This document shows, in pieces, positions 27,916-37,877 of a stretch of DNA of 62,914 bases; the first letter of the stretch is position 1; every line of letters starts with the position of its first letter. The position numbers were made by a program, and so were the translations under genes. Under the pieces are notes generated by a model. It ran no database searches. It was not told where the DNA came from and saw only the letters and a program-made list of their open reading frames with translations. Source of the stretch: Opitutus sp. (GTDB taxonomy: Bacteria; Verrucomicrobiota; Verrucomicrobiia; Opitutales; Opitutaceae); assembly GCA_009695305.1 (NCBI GenBank), contig SIBG01000013.1, positions 1 to 62,914 on the forward strand, written 5' to 3'.

Positions 27916-30720
27916 CTATCGCGGCGGGAACTCGAACTCCGCCTTCACGCCCGTCTTCGACAGCACGAGGAACGCCCCGAACGGCAGCCCGCGCTTCGAC
28001 ATGAAACCCGGGATCAGGTCGGTGCGACCCTCCTCGAGCAATTTCAACACTTCCTCGGCGGGAATTTCCTTCGCGCAGAGGTGGCGCTTCAACGTGAAGA
28101 CGATGCGGTTGTCCTGCTCCGGCCGGCGGACGTAGTAGGACTCGGCCGTCTGTAAAATCTCGCCGCCCTTGTGCGACTTGCTCAGGCCAATCACGACCGC
28201 TTGCGAGAGATCGGGCGGAGCCTTGGCCTTGCGGGGGATGGGATTGCCATCCTTGTCGAGCTTCGGCGCGCGGGGCGGGAATTCCCACGAGAACTTCGGG
28301 CCTTCCCGCTTCAGCATCGCGCTGAACGGCCGGCCTTTTTTCGAGATAAAATTTTCGATGATCGACGTCTTGCCCTCGGCGACGAGCTGGATCGCCATCT
28401 CGCGCGTGATCGCTTTCTGGCACATCAGCCGGCCGATGCGGAAGGTCTGCTTCCAACCTTCGCCGTCGCGCTCGCGGAGCACGTGGCTCGAGCCAACTTC
28501 GCACAGGCCCGCCCCGGTTTTCTCGTCGGTCCAATACGGCTCAACCGTGCCGAGGTCGATCTTGTCGCCGAAATCATACTGCGCCACCCATTTTCCTTTT
28601 TCGACGTCCTTGACGAGCTTGAGCAACGCGGAAAAACGGTTGCGCGTCTTGGCCGAGATGAAGCCGTCGAGCGGCCCCACCGCGCCCTTCAGGACGAGTT
28701 CGCGCACCTCGGACTCTTCCATTTTGCGCCCACCAATGACCTTGTAGATCATGAACTCACCATCCTGCGATTTGTAGCCGCGCAGGGTCTCGCGCAGCGG
28801 CTTGCCATCGGTGGGCGAGGGGATGTCCGTCACGCGGGCGACGGAGTCATCTTCCTCAAAACCTTTCACGCGTTCGATGATGCCCTTGGTCTGCTCGATG
28901 ACTTCATCCATGAATTTCTTGCGCGAAAATTTATTGTGCTCCATCTGGCGGAGCTTGAATTCCCACTCGCCCGTCATGGCCGGGCTCGTGAGCGCTTCCG
29001 CCTTCACGGCCCCGAGAAACTGGATCAACTGCTCGGCCTTGGTGCTGGGCACGAGTTCGCGCTGGGCCCGATCCATGTATTTTTGGTTGATGAGACCATC
29101 GATGGTGTCGGCGCGCGTGGCCGGCGTGCCGAGCCCGCGCTCCTTCATCGCTTCCGCCATGTCCTCGTCTTCGACGAGTTTGCCGGCGCCTTCCATCGCG
29201 GAGAGCAGCGTGGCTTCCGTATAGCGCGGTGGTGGCCGGGTCACTTCGGCGTGCAGCACGGGATCGATCGTCTTTGCCTTTGCGGGCGAGCCGTCTTCCG
29301 CCGTCAGCGCGGGCAACGCTTTTGACTCGGCGGAGTCCTCGTCGACCGTGGTCTTGCCGTAAACGGCCAGCCAGCCCGGCGCGGTGAGGACCTTGCCCTC
29401 GGTCTTGAAATCGTGCCCGGGCGCGACGGTGCTGACGCGCGTCGTGATGTCGAATTCCGCCGACGGGAAAAATGCCGCGACGAAGCGCCGCGCGATCATG
29501 TCGAACACCTTCGTCTCCATCTCATCGAGGTGCTTGGCTTCGTGCGCCGTCGGGATGATGGCGAAGTGATCCGAGATTTGCGCGTTGTTAAAGATGCGCT
29601 TGTTGGGGCGCACCCAGCCCTCGGCGAGCACTTTGTGGGCGTGGGTCGCGAGGTCGCCGTGGAGGTGAAGATTTTGCATCGTCTCGCGCACGGTCGGAAT
29701 GTAATCCTCGGGCAGCGCCCGCGAATCGGTGCGGGGATAGGTGATCATCTTGTGGCGCTCGTAGAGCGCCTGGGCGATCTGCAGCGTCCGGCGCGCGGGC
29801 AGGCCGAAGCGGTTGTTGGCCTCGCGCTGGAGCGTCGTGAGGTCGTAAAGGCGCGGCGAGGCCTGCGTGCTGGCCTTCTTCTCCTCGGTGACGCCGGCGA
29901 GCGGCTGGCCCGCGGAAGCCGCGACGACAGCCTCGGCGAGTGCTTTTTCCCAGATGCGGTCGATGCGATCGTGCTCGTCGTTTTCGGCGCGCTTGAAATT
30001 GGGGCGCTGATAAACGCCCTCGTAGCGGCCCTTCGCCACTTCGAAGGTCGCCGTCACGCGCCAGAAATCGCGTGGCTTGAAATTCCGGATCTCCAACTCG
30101 CGGGCGTAGACGATCGCGAGGGTGGGGGTCTGCACGCGGCCGACGGAGGCGACGTTGCCCGCGCGCGAGCCAAACATGCGCTTAGTGAGCGCGCGCGTGC
30201 CATTGATGCCGATGAGCCAGTCGCTCTCGCTGCGGCAACGCGCGGCGTCGGCGAGGCCCGCCATCTGGGCGCCGTCGCGCAGATTTTTAAACGCGTCCTG
30301 AATGCCGCCCGTGGTCATCGTCTGCATCCACGCGCGCTTCACCGGGAGTTTGCACTTTGTGAGCTGGTAAAGGTAAACGAAGATCAATTCACCCTCGCGG
30401 CCGGCGTCACAGGCATTGACGACGGTGCCGATGTCTTTTCGCGCGAGGAGTTTTTTTAGCGCACTGAAGCGATCCTTCGACTGCTCGATGGGCTTGAGGC
30501 CGAATTTGGTGGGAATAATGGGCAGCGTCTCGAGCCGCCAGAAACCGTATTTCTTTTTGTCGATGTCCTCCGGCATCTCGAGTTCCACGAGGTGGCCGAG
30601 TGCGTAGGAGATGACCAATTCGTCGTTCTCATAATGTTCGCCCTTCTTGGGGATTTTCCCGAGCGAGCGTGCGAGGTCGGCGGCGACGGACGGCTTCTCG
30701 GCGATGATGAGTGACTTCAT
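27916..30720 (-). CDS. topB: Type IA DNA topoisomerase (topoisomerase III type) with C-terminal repeats
   Basis: A 934-residue enzyme. The Toprim domain opens with SLIIAEKPSVAADLARSLG and carries DAGREGELIF; the active-site Tyr is in MITYPRTDSRALP, with VGRVQTPTLAIVYARE and NRFGLPARRTLQIAQ nearby. This matches TopB-type enzymes that relax negative supercoils and decatenate. Unlike E. coli TopB (about 650 residues) it has some 300 extra C-terminal residues holding three related modules, each ending near GFISAKTRNRF, NFISKKGRPFSAML or GFMSKRGLPFGAFL, the topoisomerase C-terminal repeat, with no zinc cysteines. Intact. Confidence 0.93.
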   Translation of the reverse strand: MKSLIIAEKPSVAADLARSLGKIPKKGEHYENDELVISYALGHLVELEMPEDIDKKKYGFWRLETLPIIPTKFGLKPIEQSKDRFSALKKLLARKDIGTVVNACDAGREGELIFVYLYQLTKCKLPVKRAWMQTMTTGGIQDAFKNLRDGAQMAGLADAARCRSESDWLIGINGTRALTKRMFGSRAGNVASVGRVQTPTLAIVYARELEIRNFKPRDFWRVTATFEVAKGRYEGVYQRPNFKRAENDEHDRIDRIWEKALAEAVVAASAGQPLAGVTEEKKASTQASPRLYDLTTLQREANNRFGLPARRTLQIAQALYERHKMITYPRTDSRALPEDYIPTVRETMQNLHLHGDLATHAHKVLAEGWVRPNKRIFNNAQISDHFAIIPTAHEAKHLDEMETKVFDMIARRFVAAFFPSAEFDITTRVSTVAPGHDFKTEGKVLTAPGWLAVYGKTTVDEDSAESKALPALTAEDGSPAKAKTIDPVLHAEVTRPPPRYTEATLLSAMEGAGKLVEDEDMAEAMKERGLGTPATRADTIDGLINQKYMDRAQRELVPSTKAEQLIQFLGAVKAEALTSPAMTGEWEFKLRQMEHNKFSRKKFMDEVIEQTKGIIERVKGFEEDDSVARVTDIPSPTDGKPLRETLRGYKSQDGEFMIYKVIGGRKMEESEVRELVLKGAVGPLDGFISAKTRNRFSALLKLVKDVEKGKWVAQYDFGDKIDLGTVEPYWTDEKTGAGLCEVGSSHVLRERDGEGWKQTFRIGRLMCQKAITREMAIQLVAEGKTSIIENFISKKGRPFSAMLKREGPKFSWEFPPRAPKLDKDGNPIPRKAKAPPDLSQAVVIGLSKSHKGGEILQTAESYYVRRPEQDNRIVFTLKRHLCAKEIPAEEVLKLLEEGRTDLIPGFMSKRGLPFGAFLVLSKTGVKAEFEFPPR

Positions 30721-30776
30721 GTGCCCGCGAGCCGTTACGGGGGGCGCGCGGTGATTTCAAGGTTTAGTTTTCCCCG

Positions 30777-30805
30777 TCAAAAACAACGGCGGGAGAAATC
30801 CCGCC
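30777..30805 (-). terminator. Rho-independent terminator of the aminotransferase gene
   Basis: GGCGGGA (30788-30794) and TCCCGCC (30799-30805) form a seven-base stem with a GAAA loop on the plus strand. Read on the minus strand it is followed by GTTGTTTTTG and lies 28 bp past the stop of the aminotransferase gene. Confidence 0.75.
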
Positions 30806-30832
30806 CTTGGTCGCGCGGTTTTACCTCGTGAA

Positions 30833-31921
30833 TCAGCTCGCCACCTTCGGCGTTTCCGCCAGCGCGGCGTCGAAGGACTTCAGCATCGCCGCGATGCTCT
30901 CGTCGGTTTCGTCACCCATGTTCGAGATACGGAAGGTCTTTCCCTTCAGCTTGCCGTAGCCGCCATCGATCACGAGGTGGTGCTTCGCCTTGAGCGTCTT
31001 GTTGAGCGCGGCGAGATCATAGCCGAGGTTGTTCGCGAAACAGTTCAGCGTGACGGAACCGTAGCCCTCCTTCGGGAAGAGCTTGAAGCCGTGTGCGAAC
31101 ACGCGGTCGCGCACGGTCTTGTTCAGTCGCGCGTGCCGGGCGTAGCGAGCCTCGAGGCCCTCGGCCTTGATGTCGTCGAGCTTCGAGCGGAGCGCATAGA
31201 ACAGCGAAATCACCGGCGTGCTCGGCGTCATGCCGGCCTCGTGGTTTTTCTGAAACTCAACGTAATCGAAATAGTAGCCGCGGTCCGTCATGGTCGCTGC
31301 CCGCGCGAGGGCTTTCTTCGAGACCGACAGAAACGAGAGGCCGGGCGGGAGCGCGAAGGCTTTCTGTGAGCCGCTGACGAGCACGTCGATGCCGAGCTCG
31401 TCTTTCTTGATCGGGAGCGCGCTGAGCGAGCTGACGGTGTCGACGATCGCGATGACCTCGGGAAATTCCCGGACGACCTGCATGATCGCCGCGAGGTCGC
31501 TCATGCAGCCGCAGGAAGTTTCGTTGTGGATCAGCGTGAGCGCATCGTAGGCGCCGGTCGCGAGCTCGCGGCGGACGGCCGCGGGGTCGACGGGCTGGCC
31601 CCATTCGAATTTGAGGGCGGTGGCCTGCTTGCCGCAGCGGACGGCGACATCATACCACTTGTCGGAGAAGGCGCCGTTCATGCAGTTGAGCACCTTCTTT
31701 TTGACGACGTTGCGGAGCGATCCCTCCATCACGCCCCACGCGCTGCTGGTCGAGAGGTAAACCGGGTCTTGGGTGTAGCAGAGCGCCTGCAACTCAGGCT
31801 GCATGGAATTATAGAGCGCGACGAAGTCCGCGCTGCGATGCCCGATCATGGGCTGCGACATGGCGCGGAGCGTTTTTTCCGAGACGGCGATGGGACCGGG
31901 GATGAAGAGTTTGTAGCTCAT
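30833..31921 (-). CDS. Class V aminotransferase (alanine-glyoxylate/serine-pyruvate type)
   Basis: A 362-residue PLP enzyme. The start [13 protein letters not shown], the block [23 protein letters not shown] for substrate/cofactor contacts, [12 protein letters not shown], and the PLP lysine in [13 protein letters not shown] place it in the alanine-glyoxylate/serine-pyruvate group. Substrate preference (glyoxylate, phosphoserine-like or other) cannot be fixed. The gene is divergent from lpxK and has its own terminator, so it is probably monocistronic. Confidence 0.88.
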   Translation of the reverse strand: MSYKLFIPGPIAVSEKTLRAMSQPMIGHRSADFVALYNSMQPELQALCYTQDPVYLSTSSAWGVMEGSLRNVVKKKVLNCMNGAFSDKWYDVAVRCGKQATALKFEWGQPVDPAAVRRELATGAYDALTLIHNETSCGCMSDLAAIMQVVREFPEVIAIVDTVSSLSALPIKKDELGIDVLVSGSQKAFALPPGLSFLSVSKKALARAATMTDRGYYFDYVEFQKNHEAGMTPSTPVISLFYALRSKLDDIKAEGLEARYARHARLNKTVRDRVFAHGFKLFPKEGYGSVTLNCFANNLGYDLAALNKTLKAKHHLVIDGGYGKLKGKTFRISNMGDETDESIAAMLKSFDAALAETPKVAS

Positions 31922-31991
31922 GAGAAGTGCGCGTAGGCCCAGCGAAAACAGTTTACGCGCCGGGGGGCGTCAACCTTCATTCCTGTCACTG

Positions 31992-33206
31992 ATGTCGCTG
32001 CTCTGGCTGAAGAAAAAATTTACGGCGCTCGAGCTCTACACCATCGACGTGATCTACGGCCGACGGTCGGGCGCGGGCGCGGCCCTGTATGGGGCCTTCC
32101 TGCAGGCCCTCTCCTGGCTCTGGAGCGCGCATGCGCAGGTGCGGCTGTGGCTCTACCGGCATCGCCTCCTCCACGACCAGCCGCTCGGCTGTCTCGTGGT
32201 GGTCGTGGGCAACCTCACCGTCGGTGGCACGGGCAAGACGCCAGTGGTCGAGAAATTTGCGCGGGCACTGCACGACCGCGGCCGCAACGTCGCCATCCTC
32301 AGCCGCGGCTACAAGAGCAAGGCGCCGCCGCTCTGGCAGAAATGGTGGTTCTGGCTCACGCACACCGAGGCGCCGCCGCCCCGCATCGTGAGCGACGGCG
32401 AGCGCGTGCTGCTCGATAGCGAGCAGGCGGGCGACGAGCCCTACATGCTCGCGCGCAACCTGCCCGGCGTGATCGTGCTCGTGGACAAGGACCGCGTAAA
32501 GGCCGGCGCCTTCGCGATCAAGAAATTCGGCTGCGACACCCTCGTGCTCGACGACGGTTTCCAATATCTCCCGCTCAAGGGCCGGCTCAATTTGTTGCTC
32601 GTCGACAAAACCAATCCCTTTGGCAACGGCCACCTCCTGCCGCGCGGGATTTTACGCGAGCCGATCAAGCACCTGAAGCGCGCGAGCTACGTGTTCCTGA
32701 CGAAGTCCAACGGCCAGCGCGACCCCGAGCTCGAGGCCCTCATCGCGAAGCACAATCCCGGCGTGGATATCATCGAGTGCGCGCACCGGCCGCAATACCT
32801 GCAACGCTACGGCACGGTGGCGAACGACGCGGGGGCGCGCGAGCCGCTGGCCTTTCTGAAGGGCCGGCGCGTTTTTGCCTTCAGCGGCATCGCGACGCCG
32901 GAGAGCTTTGAAAAATTTCTGCGGGATCTGGGGGCGCTGGTCGTCGGCCGCGAGCGCTTCCTCGACCACTACCGCTACGACGACGAGGATCTCGCCGAGC
33001 TGTTTGAGCTGGCGCGCGAGGAAGGCGCGGACTGCCTCGTGACCACCGAGAAAGACGCCGTGCGCCTGCCCGACGGCCGCGCGTGGCCGCTGCCGCTCTT
33101 TTATCTGCGCCTAGAAATCGACATCATCAGCGGCGCCGCCGACTTCGACGAAGCGGTCGGCCGGATCTGTTTTCCGCAGAGCGGGTCGCGGCCGGCGACG
33201 GGTTAG
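31992..33206 (+). CDS. lpxK: Tetraacyldisaccharide 4'-kinase
   Basis: A 404-residue inner-membrane-associated kinase of lipid A synthesis that phosphorylates the 4' position of the disaccharide. The P-loop [14 protein letters not shown], the block LSRGYKSK, the DGF segment LVLDDGFQY and the ends [10 protein letters not shown] and [12 protein letters not shown] are all family features. The start at ATG 31992 ([10 protein letters not shown]) was chosen; the upstream in-frame part has no conserved features. Its presence shows an outer membrane with lipid A. The chain is longer than the E. coli enzyme (about 328) mainly through insertions around residues 110-145. Confidence 0.93.
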   Translation: MSLLWLKKKFTALELYTIDVIYGRRSGAGAALYGAFLQALSWLWSAHAQVRLWLYRHRLLHDQPLGCLVVVVGNLTVGGTGKTPVVEKFARALHDRGRNVAILSRGYKSKAPPLWQKWWFWLTHTEAPPPRIVSDGERVLLDSEQAGDEPYMLARNLPGVIVLVDKDRVKAGAFAIKKFGCDTLVLDDGFQYLPLKGRLNLLLVDKTNPFGNGHLLPRGILREPIKHLKRASYVFLTKSNGQRDPELEALIAKHNPGVDIIECAHRPQYLQRYGTVANDAGAREPLAFLKGRRVFAFSGIATPESFEKFLRDLGALVVGRERFLDHYRYDDEDLAELFELAREEGADCLVTTEKDAVRLPDGRAWPLPLFYLRLEIDIISGAADFDEAVGRICFPQSGSRPATG

Positions 33207-33270
33207 CTGGCTGGCTGGGCCGTCGTCGCTTCCGCGAGAGGGAGGTCCGCCTGTTCTAACCAATGATTTT

Positions 33271-33348
33271 CACCGCGGATTTCGCGGATGAAGCGGATAA
33301 GATCCACGCAGCGAAAATCCATCCGCGTGATCTGCGCAATCCGCGGTG
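33271..33348. repeat. Imperfect palindrome with CACCGCGGAT ends
   Basis: CACCGCGGAT (33271-33280) is exactly inverted as ATCCGCGGTG (33339-33348); both arms continue with degenerate GGAT/ATCC units (CGCGGATGAAGCGGAT against ATCCATCCGCG). It resembles the palindrome at 37878-37947, sharing the repeated CGGAT unit. Two smaller hairpins follow before the aminopeptidase gene: GGGT/ACCC (33372-33382) and CGCTTGC/GCAAGCG (33394-33413). Confidence 0.75.
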
Positions 33349-33435
33349 AAGAATTTGATCCCTCCGAGGGCGGGTTGAACCCACCCTACCTTTCGCTTGC
33401 AGGCGGGCAAGCGCGCGGCGTTATTGGGCGGCGAC

Positions 33436-34560
33436 ATGATTATCGATCCTCGGTTCAGCCAGCTCGCGGCCGGGCTCATTGGATTTTCGACCCAACTCAA
33501 GGCGGGCGAGCGCGTCCTGATCGACGCCTTCGACGTGCCGGATGCCATGGTGATCGCGCTCGTGCGCGCGGCCCGGGCTCGCGGCGCGCATCCCTATGTG
33601 CAACTGCACCGCGCGCGCATCACGCGCGAACTTTCCCTCGGCGCCGAGGAGGCACAGTTCGCGCCGCACGCCGACGTTGAGCTGCTGCGGATGCAAAAGA
33701 TGGACGCCTACATCGCGCTGCGCGGCTCGGAGAATATTTTCGAGGCGTCCGATGTGCCGGCGGAAAAAGTGCAGATGGTCTCGCGATTGATGAAGCCGGT
33801 GCTCGACCACCGGGTCGGTAAGACCAAGTGGGTCGTCCTCCGCTGGCCGACCCCGGCGATGGCGCAGCAGGCGGGGCTGAGCACGGAGGCGTTTGAGGAT
33901 TTTTATTTCAAGGTCTGCACGCTCGACTACGGGCAGCTGACGCCGGGGATGGACGCGCTCGTGGCGTTGATGAACCAGACCGACCGCGTGCACCTCACGG
34001 GGCCGGGCACCGATCTGCGTTTTTCCATCAAGGGCATTCCAGCGTGCGCCTGCGGCGGACGGCGCAATATCCCCGATGGCGAGGTGTTCTCGTGTCCGGT
34101 GAAGGACAGCGTCGAGGGCCACATCCAATACAACGCGCCGACGGTTTATCTCGGCGCCTCGTTCGACCACATCCGGCTCGCGTTCAAGAAGGGAAAAATC
34201 ACCGAGGCGACGTCGAGCAACACGAAGCGCCTGAACGAGATTTTGGACAGCGACGCCGGCGCGCGCTACATCGGTGAGTTCGCGATCGCCTTCAATCCGC
34301 ACATCCTCGAGCCGATGCGGGACATTCTCTTCGACGAAAAAATCTCCGGTTCCTTTCACTTCACGCCGGGTCAGGCCTATGAAGGCCATGGCAACGGCAA
34401 CAAGTCGCAGGTCCACTGGGACATGGTTTGCATCCAGCGGCCGGAATATGGCGGCGGCGAAATCCGGTTCGACGGCAAGCTCATCCGGAAGGACGGACGG
34501 TTCGTGCCGAAGGCACTGCACAAGCTGAATCCGGAATACCTGCTGGGAAAAGCGAAGTGA
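33436..34560 (+). CDS. M29-family metallo-aminopeptidase
   Basis: A 374-residue protein; the ATG at 33436 ([14 protein letters not shown]) was chosen over an ATG 13 codons upstream. It matches the aminopeptidase T/PepS group (M29), two-metal exopeptidases of the cytoplasm: [14 protein letters not shown], the Glu in [15 protein letters not shown], the Glu in [12 protein letters not shown], and [13 protein letters not shown] with HWDMVCI supplying His, Tyr, His and Asp. Function: removal of N-terminal residues from peptides. The stop codon overlaps the start of the next gene (TGATG), so the two are coupled. Confidence 0.9.
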   Translation: MIIDPRFSQLAAGLIGFSTQLKAGERVLIDAFDVPDAMVIALVRAARARGAHPYVQLHRARITRELSLGAEEAQFAPHADVELLRMQKMDAYIALRGSENIFEASDVPAEKVQMVSRLMKPVLDHRVGKTKWVVLRWPTPAMAQQAGLSTEAFEDFYFKVCTLDYGQLTPGMDALVALMNQTDRVHLTGPGTDLRFSIKGIPACACGGRRNIPDGEVFSCPVKDSVEGHIQYNAPTVYLGASFDHIRLAFKKGKITEATSSNTKRLNEILDSDAGARYIGEFAIAFNPHILEPMRDILFDEKISGSFHFTPGQAYEGHGNGNKSQVHWDMVCIQRPEYGGGEIRFDGKLIRKDGRFVPKALHKLNPEYLLGKAK

Positions 34561-35534
34561 TGCGCGATTTCATCCAGGCCCTGCCGAAAACGGAGACGCA
34601 CCTGCACGTTGAGGGCGCGTTGCCCTACGAGTTGCTCATGGCGTGGCGGCCGGAGCTCTATCCGGATGATCCGCCGTTTCGCGCGCGCAGCTACCGTTAT
34701 GCGACGTTTCCGCTCTTCGAGAAAACCCTGCTCGATCACGCGCTGCCGTGGTTTACGACGGCCGAGCGCTACTACGTGGCGGCGCGGGCGATCTTCGCGA
34801 AGCACGTCGCGCAGAACGTCCGTTATGTCGAAACGAGCTTTCACCTGCCGGTGACGAAATTCATTAATGTGCCCGGCCCGGAGATCATCGCCGCGATTCG
34901 CGCTGCGGTGCCACCGGGACTGGAGGTGCGGATTTTTGCCGGGATGTTGCGGAGCGACATCAACGGCGATCTGCGGCCGACGATCAACCAGCTGCACAAG
35001 TGGGACGGGCTCGCCGGGGTCGACCTCCACGGGTTCGAGCAGATGCCGACCGTAATGGACACGGCGGAGGTGTGGGCGCGATTGCGGACCGCAGGCAAAG
35101 TCACCAAGTGCCACGCGGGAGAATTCGACGGTGCGGCGCGGGTGCGCGAGGCGATCGAGCTGCTCGGAGTCACCCGCGTGCAGCACGGCGTGCGAGCGAT
35201 CGAGGATCCTGCGGTGGTGAAGCTCGCGGCGGAGCGCGGCGTGACGTTCGACGTCTGCCCGATCAGCAACGTGGGCCTGAAGGTCGTGCCGGCGATTCGC
35301 GAGCATCCGATCCGCCGGCTGATGCGGGCGGGAGTGCGCTGCACGGTGAGCACGGATGATCCCCTCTGCTTCGCCAACACGCTGACCGAGGAATACACCA
35401 CGCTCGCCACCGAGCTGAGTTTTACGCGCGCCGAGCTGGCGCAGGTGGCGCGGAACGGCTGGGAGGTCGCGGATGTGACCACCGCCACACGCGAGGCCGC
35501 ACTCGCCGAAATCGCGCGGCTCGCAAAGATGTAG
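34560..35534 (+). CDS. Adenosine deaminase-family protein
   Basis: A 324-residue amidohydrolase-fold enzyme. Metal and catalytic residues are present: THLHVEGA at the N-terminus, HAGEFDGA with the catalytic Glu, RVQHGVRAI, and STDDPLCF with the two Asp. The gene starts at the ATG that overlaps the aminopeptidase stop. The substrate-side helices differ from classical adenosine deaminase, so adenosine, adenine or a modified purine nucleoside are all possible. Pairing with an aminopeptidase is metabolically unexplained; both may serve salvage of macromolecule breakdown products. Confidence 0.85.
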   Translation: MRDFIQALPKTETHLHVEGALPYELLMAWRPELYPDDPPFRARSYRYATFPLFEKTLLDHALPWFTTAERYYVAARAIFAKHVAQNVRYVETSFHLPVTKFINVPGPEIIAAIRAAVPPGLEVRIFAGMLRSDINGDLRPTINQLHKWDGLAGVDLHGFEQMPTVMDTAEVWARLRTAGKVTKCHAGEFDGAARVREAIELLGVTRVQHGVRAIEDPAVVKLAAERGVTFDVCPISNVGLKVVPAIREHPIRRLMRAGVRCTVSTDDPLCFANTLTEEYTTLATELSFTRAELAQVARNGWEVADVTTATREAALAEIARLAKM

Positions 35535-35555
35535 GAGGCTGCTTGCGCCGGTCGA

Positions 35556-35612
35556 GTGGCACGGGCATCCTGCCCGTGAGTCGGCAGAACACGGGCAGGA
35601 TGCCCATGCCAC
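35556..35612. repeat. REP-like palindrome, 23-bp arms
   Basis: GTGGCACGGGCATCCTGCCC begins the left arm (35556-35578), and its inverted copy occupies 35590-35612, with 22 of 23 positions complementary and an 11-base loop. It fills the 109-bp gap between the deaminase and pseudouridine synthase genes. No T run follows, so it is not a normal terminator. Confidence 0.85.
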
Positions 35613-35643
35613 GTCCGAATCGCTGGCAAACCGGCTCTCATCC

Positions 35644-36687
35644 ATGACCCAACTCTACACCATTCCCGACGGCACCCGCCGGCTCCGCGCCGACAAAGCG
35701 CTGGCGCTCGCCTTTCCCGATCACAGCCGCACGGCGTTGCAGCGCGCGTTTGACTCCGGGCTGGTGACGCTGCGCGGCGTCGCGATCAAGCGGGACCAGG
35801 ACGTGACGGGCGGCGATGCGCTGGAGTTCGCCCTGCCCGAGACGAAGGCGGCCACGCTACGGGCGGTCGACATCCCGCTCGACGTGCTGTTCGAGGACAA
35901 ACACCTGCTCGTGGTGAACAAGGCGGCGGGCATGGTGGTGCATCCAGGGGCGGCGACGGGCGAGGACACACTCGTCCACGCTTTGCTCGCGCACTGTGCC
36001 GGGAGCCTCAGCGGGATCGGTGGCGTCGAACGGCCGGGGATCGTGCACCGGCTCGATCGCGAAACGACGGGTCTCATCATCGTCGCGAAGAACGACAAGA
36101 CGCACCGGGGCCTCGCCGAGCAGTTTTCAGCGCGAACGGTCGGAAAGGAATATCTGGCGCTCGTCGCGGGGGCGCCGGCGCTGCTGAGTGGCAGCATCAA
36201 GAAGGCCATCGGCCGCAACCAGCAGCACCGGCACAAGATGATTATCGTGGACGAGGACGAGGACGACGAGAAGCACGGCAAGGACGCCCACACCGACTGG
36301 CAGGTGGTCGAGCGGTTCGGGGACGTCGCGACGCTCATGCGCTGCACGATCCACACCGGACGCACCCACCAGATTCGCGTGCACATGAAATCGCTGGGCC
36401 ACATTTTGCTAGGGGATGAAGTCTACGGCTGGAAGCCGGATGCCCGGCTGCCGAGGCCGCCGGAGCGCGTGATGCTGCACGCCGAACATCTGGTGATAAA
36501 GCATCCGATTACGCGAAAGGCGCTCGACCTGCGCGCGCCGCTGCCGGCGGATTTTGTCGAGCAGATTGCTCAGTTGAAAAAAATCGCCGTGGCGGCGGCC
36601 AAAGCCCAACGGCTCATCGCCACGCCGGTGAAGCCGCGCAAGAAGCCGGGGCCGCCGGCCTACCACGTCCACGAGTCGCGGGCGTAG
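35644..36687 (+). CDS. RluA-family pseudouridine synthase
   Basis: A 347-residue RNA-modifying enzyme. An N-terminal S4-like RNA-binding domain (about 10-75) precedes the catalytic domain with VVNKAAGMVVHPG, the active-site block IVHRLDRETTGLIIVAKND (catalytic Asp), and RTHQIRVHMKSLGH. The layout is that of RluD/RluC-type 23S rRNA synthases; RluD (U1911/1915/1917) is the likeliest but was not proven. A DEDEDDEK acidic insert (about 201-208) and a basic C-terminal tail (KPRKKPGPPAY) are additions. Palindromic repeats lie on both sides. Confidence 0.9.
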   Translation: MTQLYTIPDGTRRLRADKALALAFPDHSRTALQRAFDSGLVTLRGVAIKRDQDVTGGDALEFALPETKAATLRAVDIPLDVLFEDKHLLVVNKAAGMVVHPGAATGEDTLVHALLAHCAGSLSGIGGVERPGIVHRLDRETTGLIIVAKNDKTHRGLAEQFSARTVGKEYLALVAGAPALLSGSIKKAIGRNQQHRHKMIIVDEDEDDEKHGKDAHTDWQVVERFGDVATLMRCTIHTGRTHQIRVHMKSLGHILLGDEVYGWKPDARLPRPPERVMLHAEHLVIKHPITRKALDLRAPLPADFVEQIAQLKKIAVAAAKAQRLIATPVKPRKKPGPPAYHVHESRA

Positions 36688-36688
36688 T

Positions 36689-36820
36689 GGTAGCGCGGTG
36701 CTTCAGCCCGCGTTGATTTGTTGGGCCGGCGCTTGCCGCCGAGCCGCGCCGTGCCGGCAAGCGACCGTGGCCTGCCGACAAGCGGCAGCCCTACAGCGCG
36801 GGCTGAAGCACCCCGCTACC
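36689..36820. repeat. Nested palindromic element, 24-bp outer arms
   Basis: The left arm (36689-36712, beginning GGTAGCGCGGTGCTTCAGCC) and the right arm (36797-36820) are complementary at 23 of 24 positions. Between them lies another inverted pair around CGCTTGCCG / CGGCAAGCG and a second CGACAAGCG copy, so the element can fold into a branched structure. The right arm contains the TAG stop codon of the Ppx/GppA gene (36816-36818), so the element touches coding sequence. Confidence 0.85.
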
Positions 36821-37757
36821 TCGCGAGCGCTTCGTCGGCGAGGCCGTAGCGGAGATTGAACAGCGAGTGGCGGTAGGCGTCGAAGCCGCCGATCTCGGCC
36901 AGCGTGATGAGGGTCACCAAAGCCGCGGGAAACACATCGGCGCGCGCGGGTGGCAGGCCGGGGATTTTTTTACGTTCGGCGAGGGGCAGGGCACCGAGTG
37001 AGGCGAGCAATTCGCGCAGCTGTGTGACCGTGATGCTGGTGCTCGTCTGTTCCAGAGCTGGCCCAGCCTTGGCGGCGGCGATGGTGCGGACCGTCGTGAG
37101 CGTGCCGCCGGTGCCGACGGCGACAGCGGCGGGCGAAAACGAAAACGCGAAGTTTGATTTTGTGAGCACGTCGCGGATGTGCGCCGTGATTCGCTTCGTC
37201 GCATCCCCGGCTAAGGGCCGAGCGGGATCGGGCACGAATTTTTCGGTGAGCCGCACACAACCGAGTTGAAGGCTGGCGGCTTGCTGGATGTGGCGATCGT
37301 GAAACGCGAGGCACTCGAGGCTGCCGCCGCCGAGGTCGAGGACGTAGAAATCGCGCAGCGCGGCGAGCGCGGGATCGCAGGTGAGCCCGCGGCCGATGAG
37401 GTTCGCCTCTTCGTCGCCGGTGAGGATGCGGATAGTCTGGCCGGTTGCGGCGCGGACGAGTTCGCGAAAGTCGGCGCCGTTCTGCGCGTCGCGCACGGCG
37501 CTGGTGGCGACGAGCACAGTGGCCGTGGGGGCGAAGGGCGCGGCTTCGGCCAGCAGAGTGCGGATCGCATCGAGCCCGCGAGCCATGCCTTCCGGAGTGA
37601 GGCGGGGCGGGGCGTGGCCGATGCCGGCGCTGATGCGAGCGTCGATGGTGCGCGTCGCCAGGGCCGTCACGCGGCCGTCGGGCGCGCGGCTGGCCACGAG
37701 CACCTTGATCGAGTTGCTGCCGATATCGATGACGGCGATGGAAGGACCCTTAACCAC
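36816..37757 (-). CDS. Ppx/GppA-family exopolyphosphatase
   Basis: About 313 residues of the actin-like ATPase fold. Family motifs: AVIDIGSNSIKVLVA (phosphate 1), ATSAVRDAQNGADF, ILTGDEEANLIGRG, VLDLGGGSLE (phosphate 2) and AVAVGTGGTLTTV. These enzymes hydrolyse polyphosphate or pppGpp; the second C-terminal HD-like domain of long Ppx proteins is missing, as in the short form. The start is uncertain: GTG 37757 gives the conserved N-terminus at once, while ATG 37820 adds 21 residues encoded by a dispersed repeat. The stop codon lies in another repeat. Confidence 0.88.
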   Translation of the reverse strand: MVKGPSIAVIDIGSNSIKVLVASRAPDGRVTALATRTIDARISAGIGHAPPRLTPEGMARGLDAIRTLLAEAAPFAPTATVLVATSAVRDAQNGADFRELVRAATGQTIRILTGDEEANLIGRGLTCDPALAALRDFYVLDLGGGSLECLAFHDRHIQQAASLQLGCVRLTEKFVPDPARPLAGDATKRITAHIRDVLTKSNFAFSFSPAAVAVGTGGTLTTVRTIAAAKAGPALEQTSTSITVTQLRELLASLGALPLAERKKIPGLPPARADVFPAALVTLITLAEIGGFDAYRHSLFNLRYGLADEALAR

Positions 37758-37785
37758 AGGCACAGAGGACACGGAGTCAGGCTGG
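37750..37785. repeat. Single-arm TTAACCAC-type repeat
   Basis: TTAACCACAGGCACAGAGGA (37750-37769) followed by CACGGAG resembles one arm of the palindrome at 37878-37947 (TTAACCACGGAT...). Only one arm is seen. It overlaps the GTG candidate start of the Ppx/GppA gene. Confidence 0.5.
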
Positions 37786-37877
37786 TCTTCAAGTCTTCCT
37801 CCGTATCTCGGTAACACCATTGCGGAAGCCGGATGCGACGTGCGATCAGGGCACCCGAATAAGTCGAAAACCGCTTA

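Noticed and set aside
28171-29325. Plus-strand open frame of 384 codons opposite topB
   Set aside because: Mirror of conserved topoisomerase repeats.
34428-34559. Longer N-terminus for the adenosine deaminase-like gene
   Set aside because: The extension overlaps the conserved end of the aminopeptidase; the ATG at 34560 immediately precedes THLHVEG-type sequence at the usual distance.
36689-36820. Nested palindrome as an intrinsic terminator
   Set aside because: No T run on either side and the arms are too long and branched; better described as a dispersed repeat.
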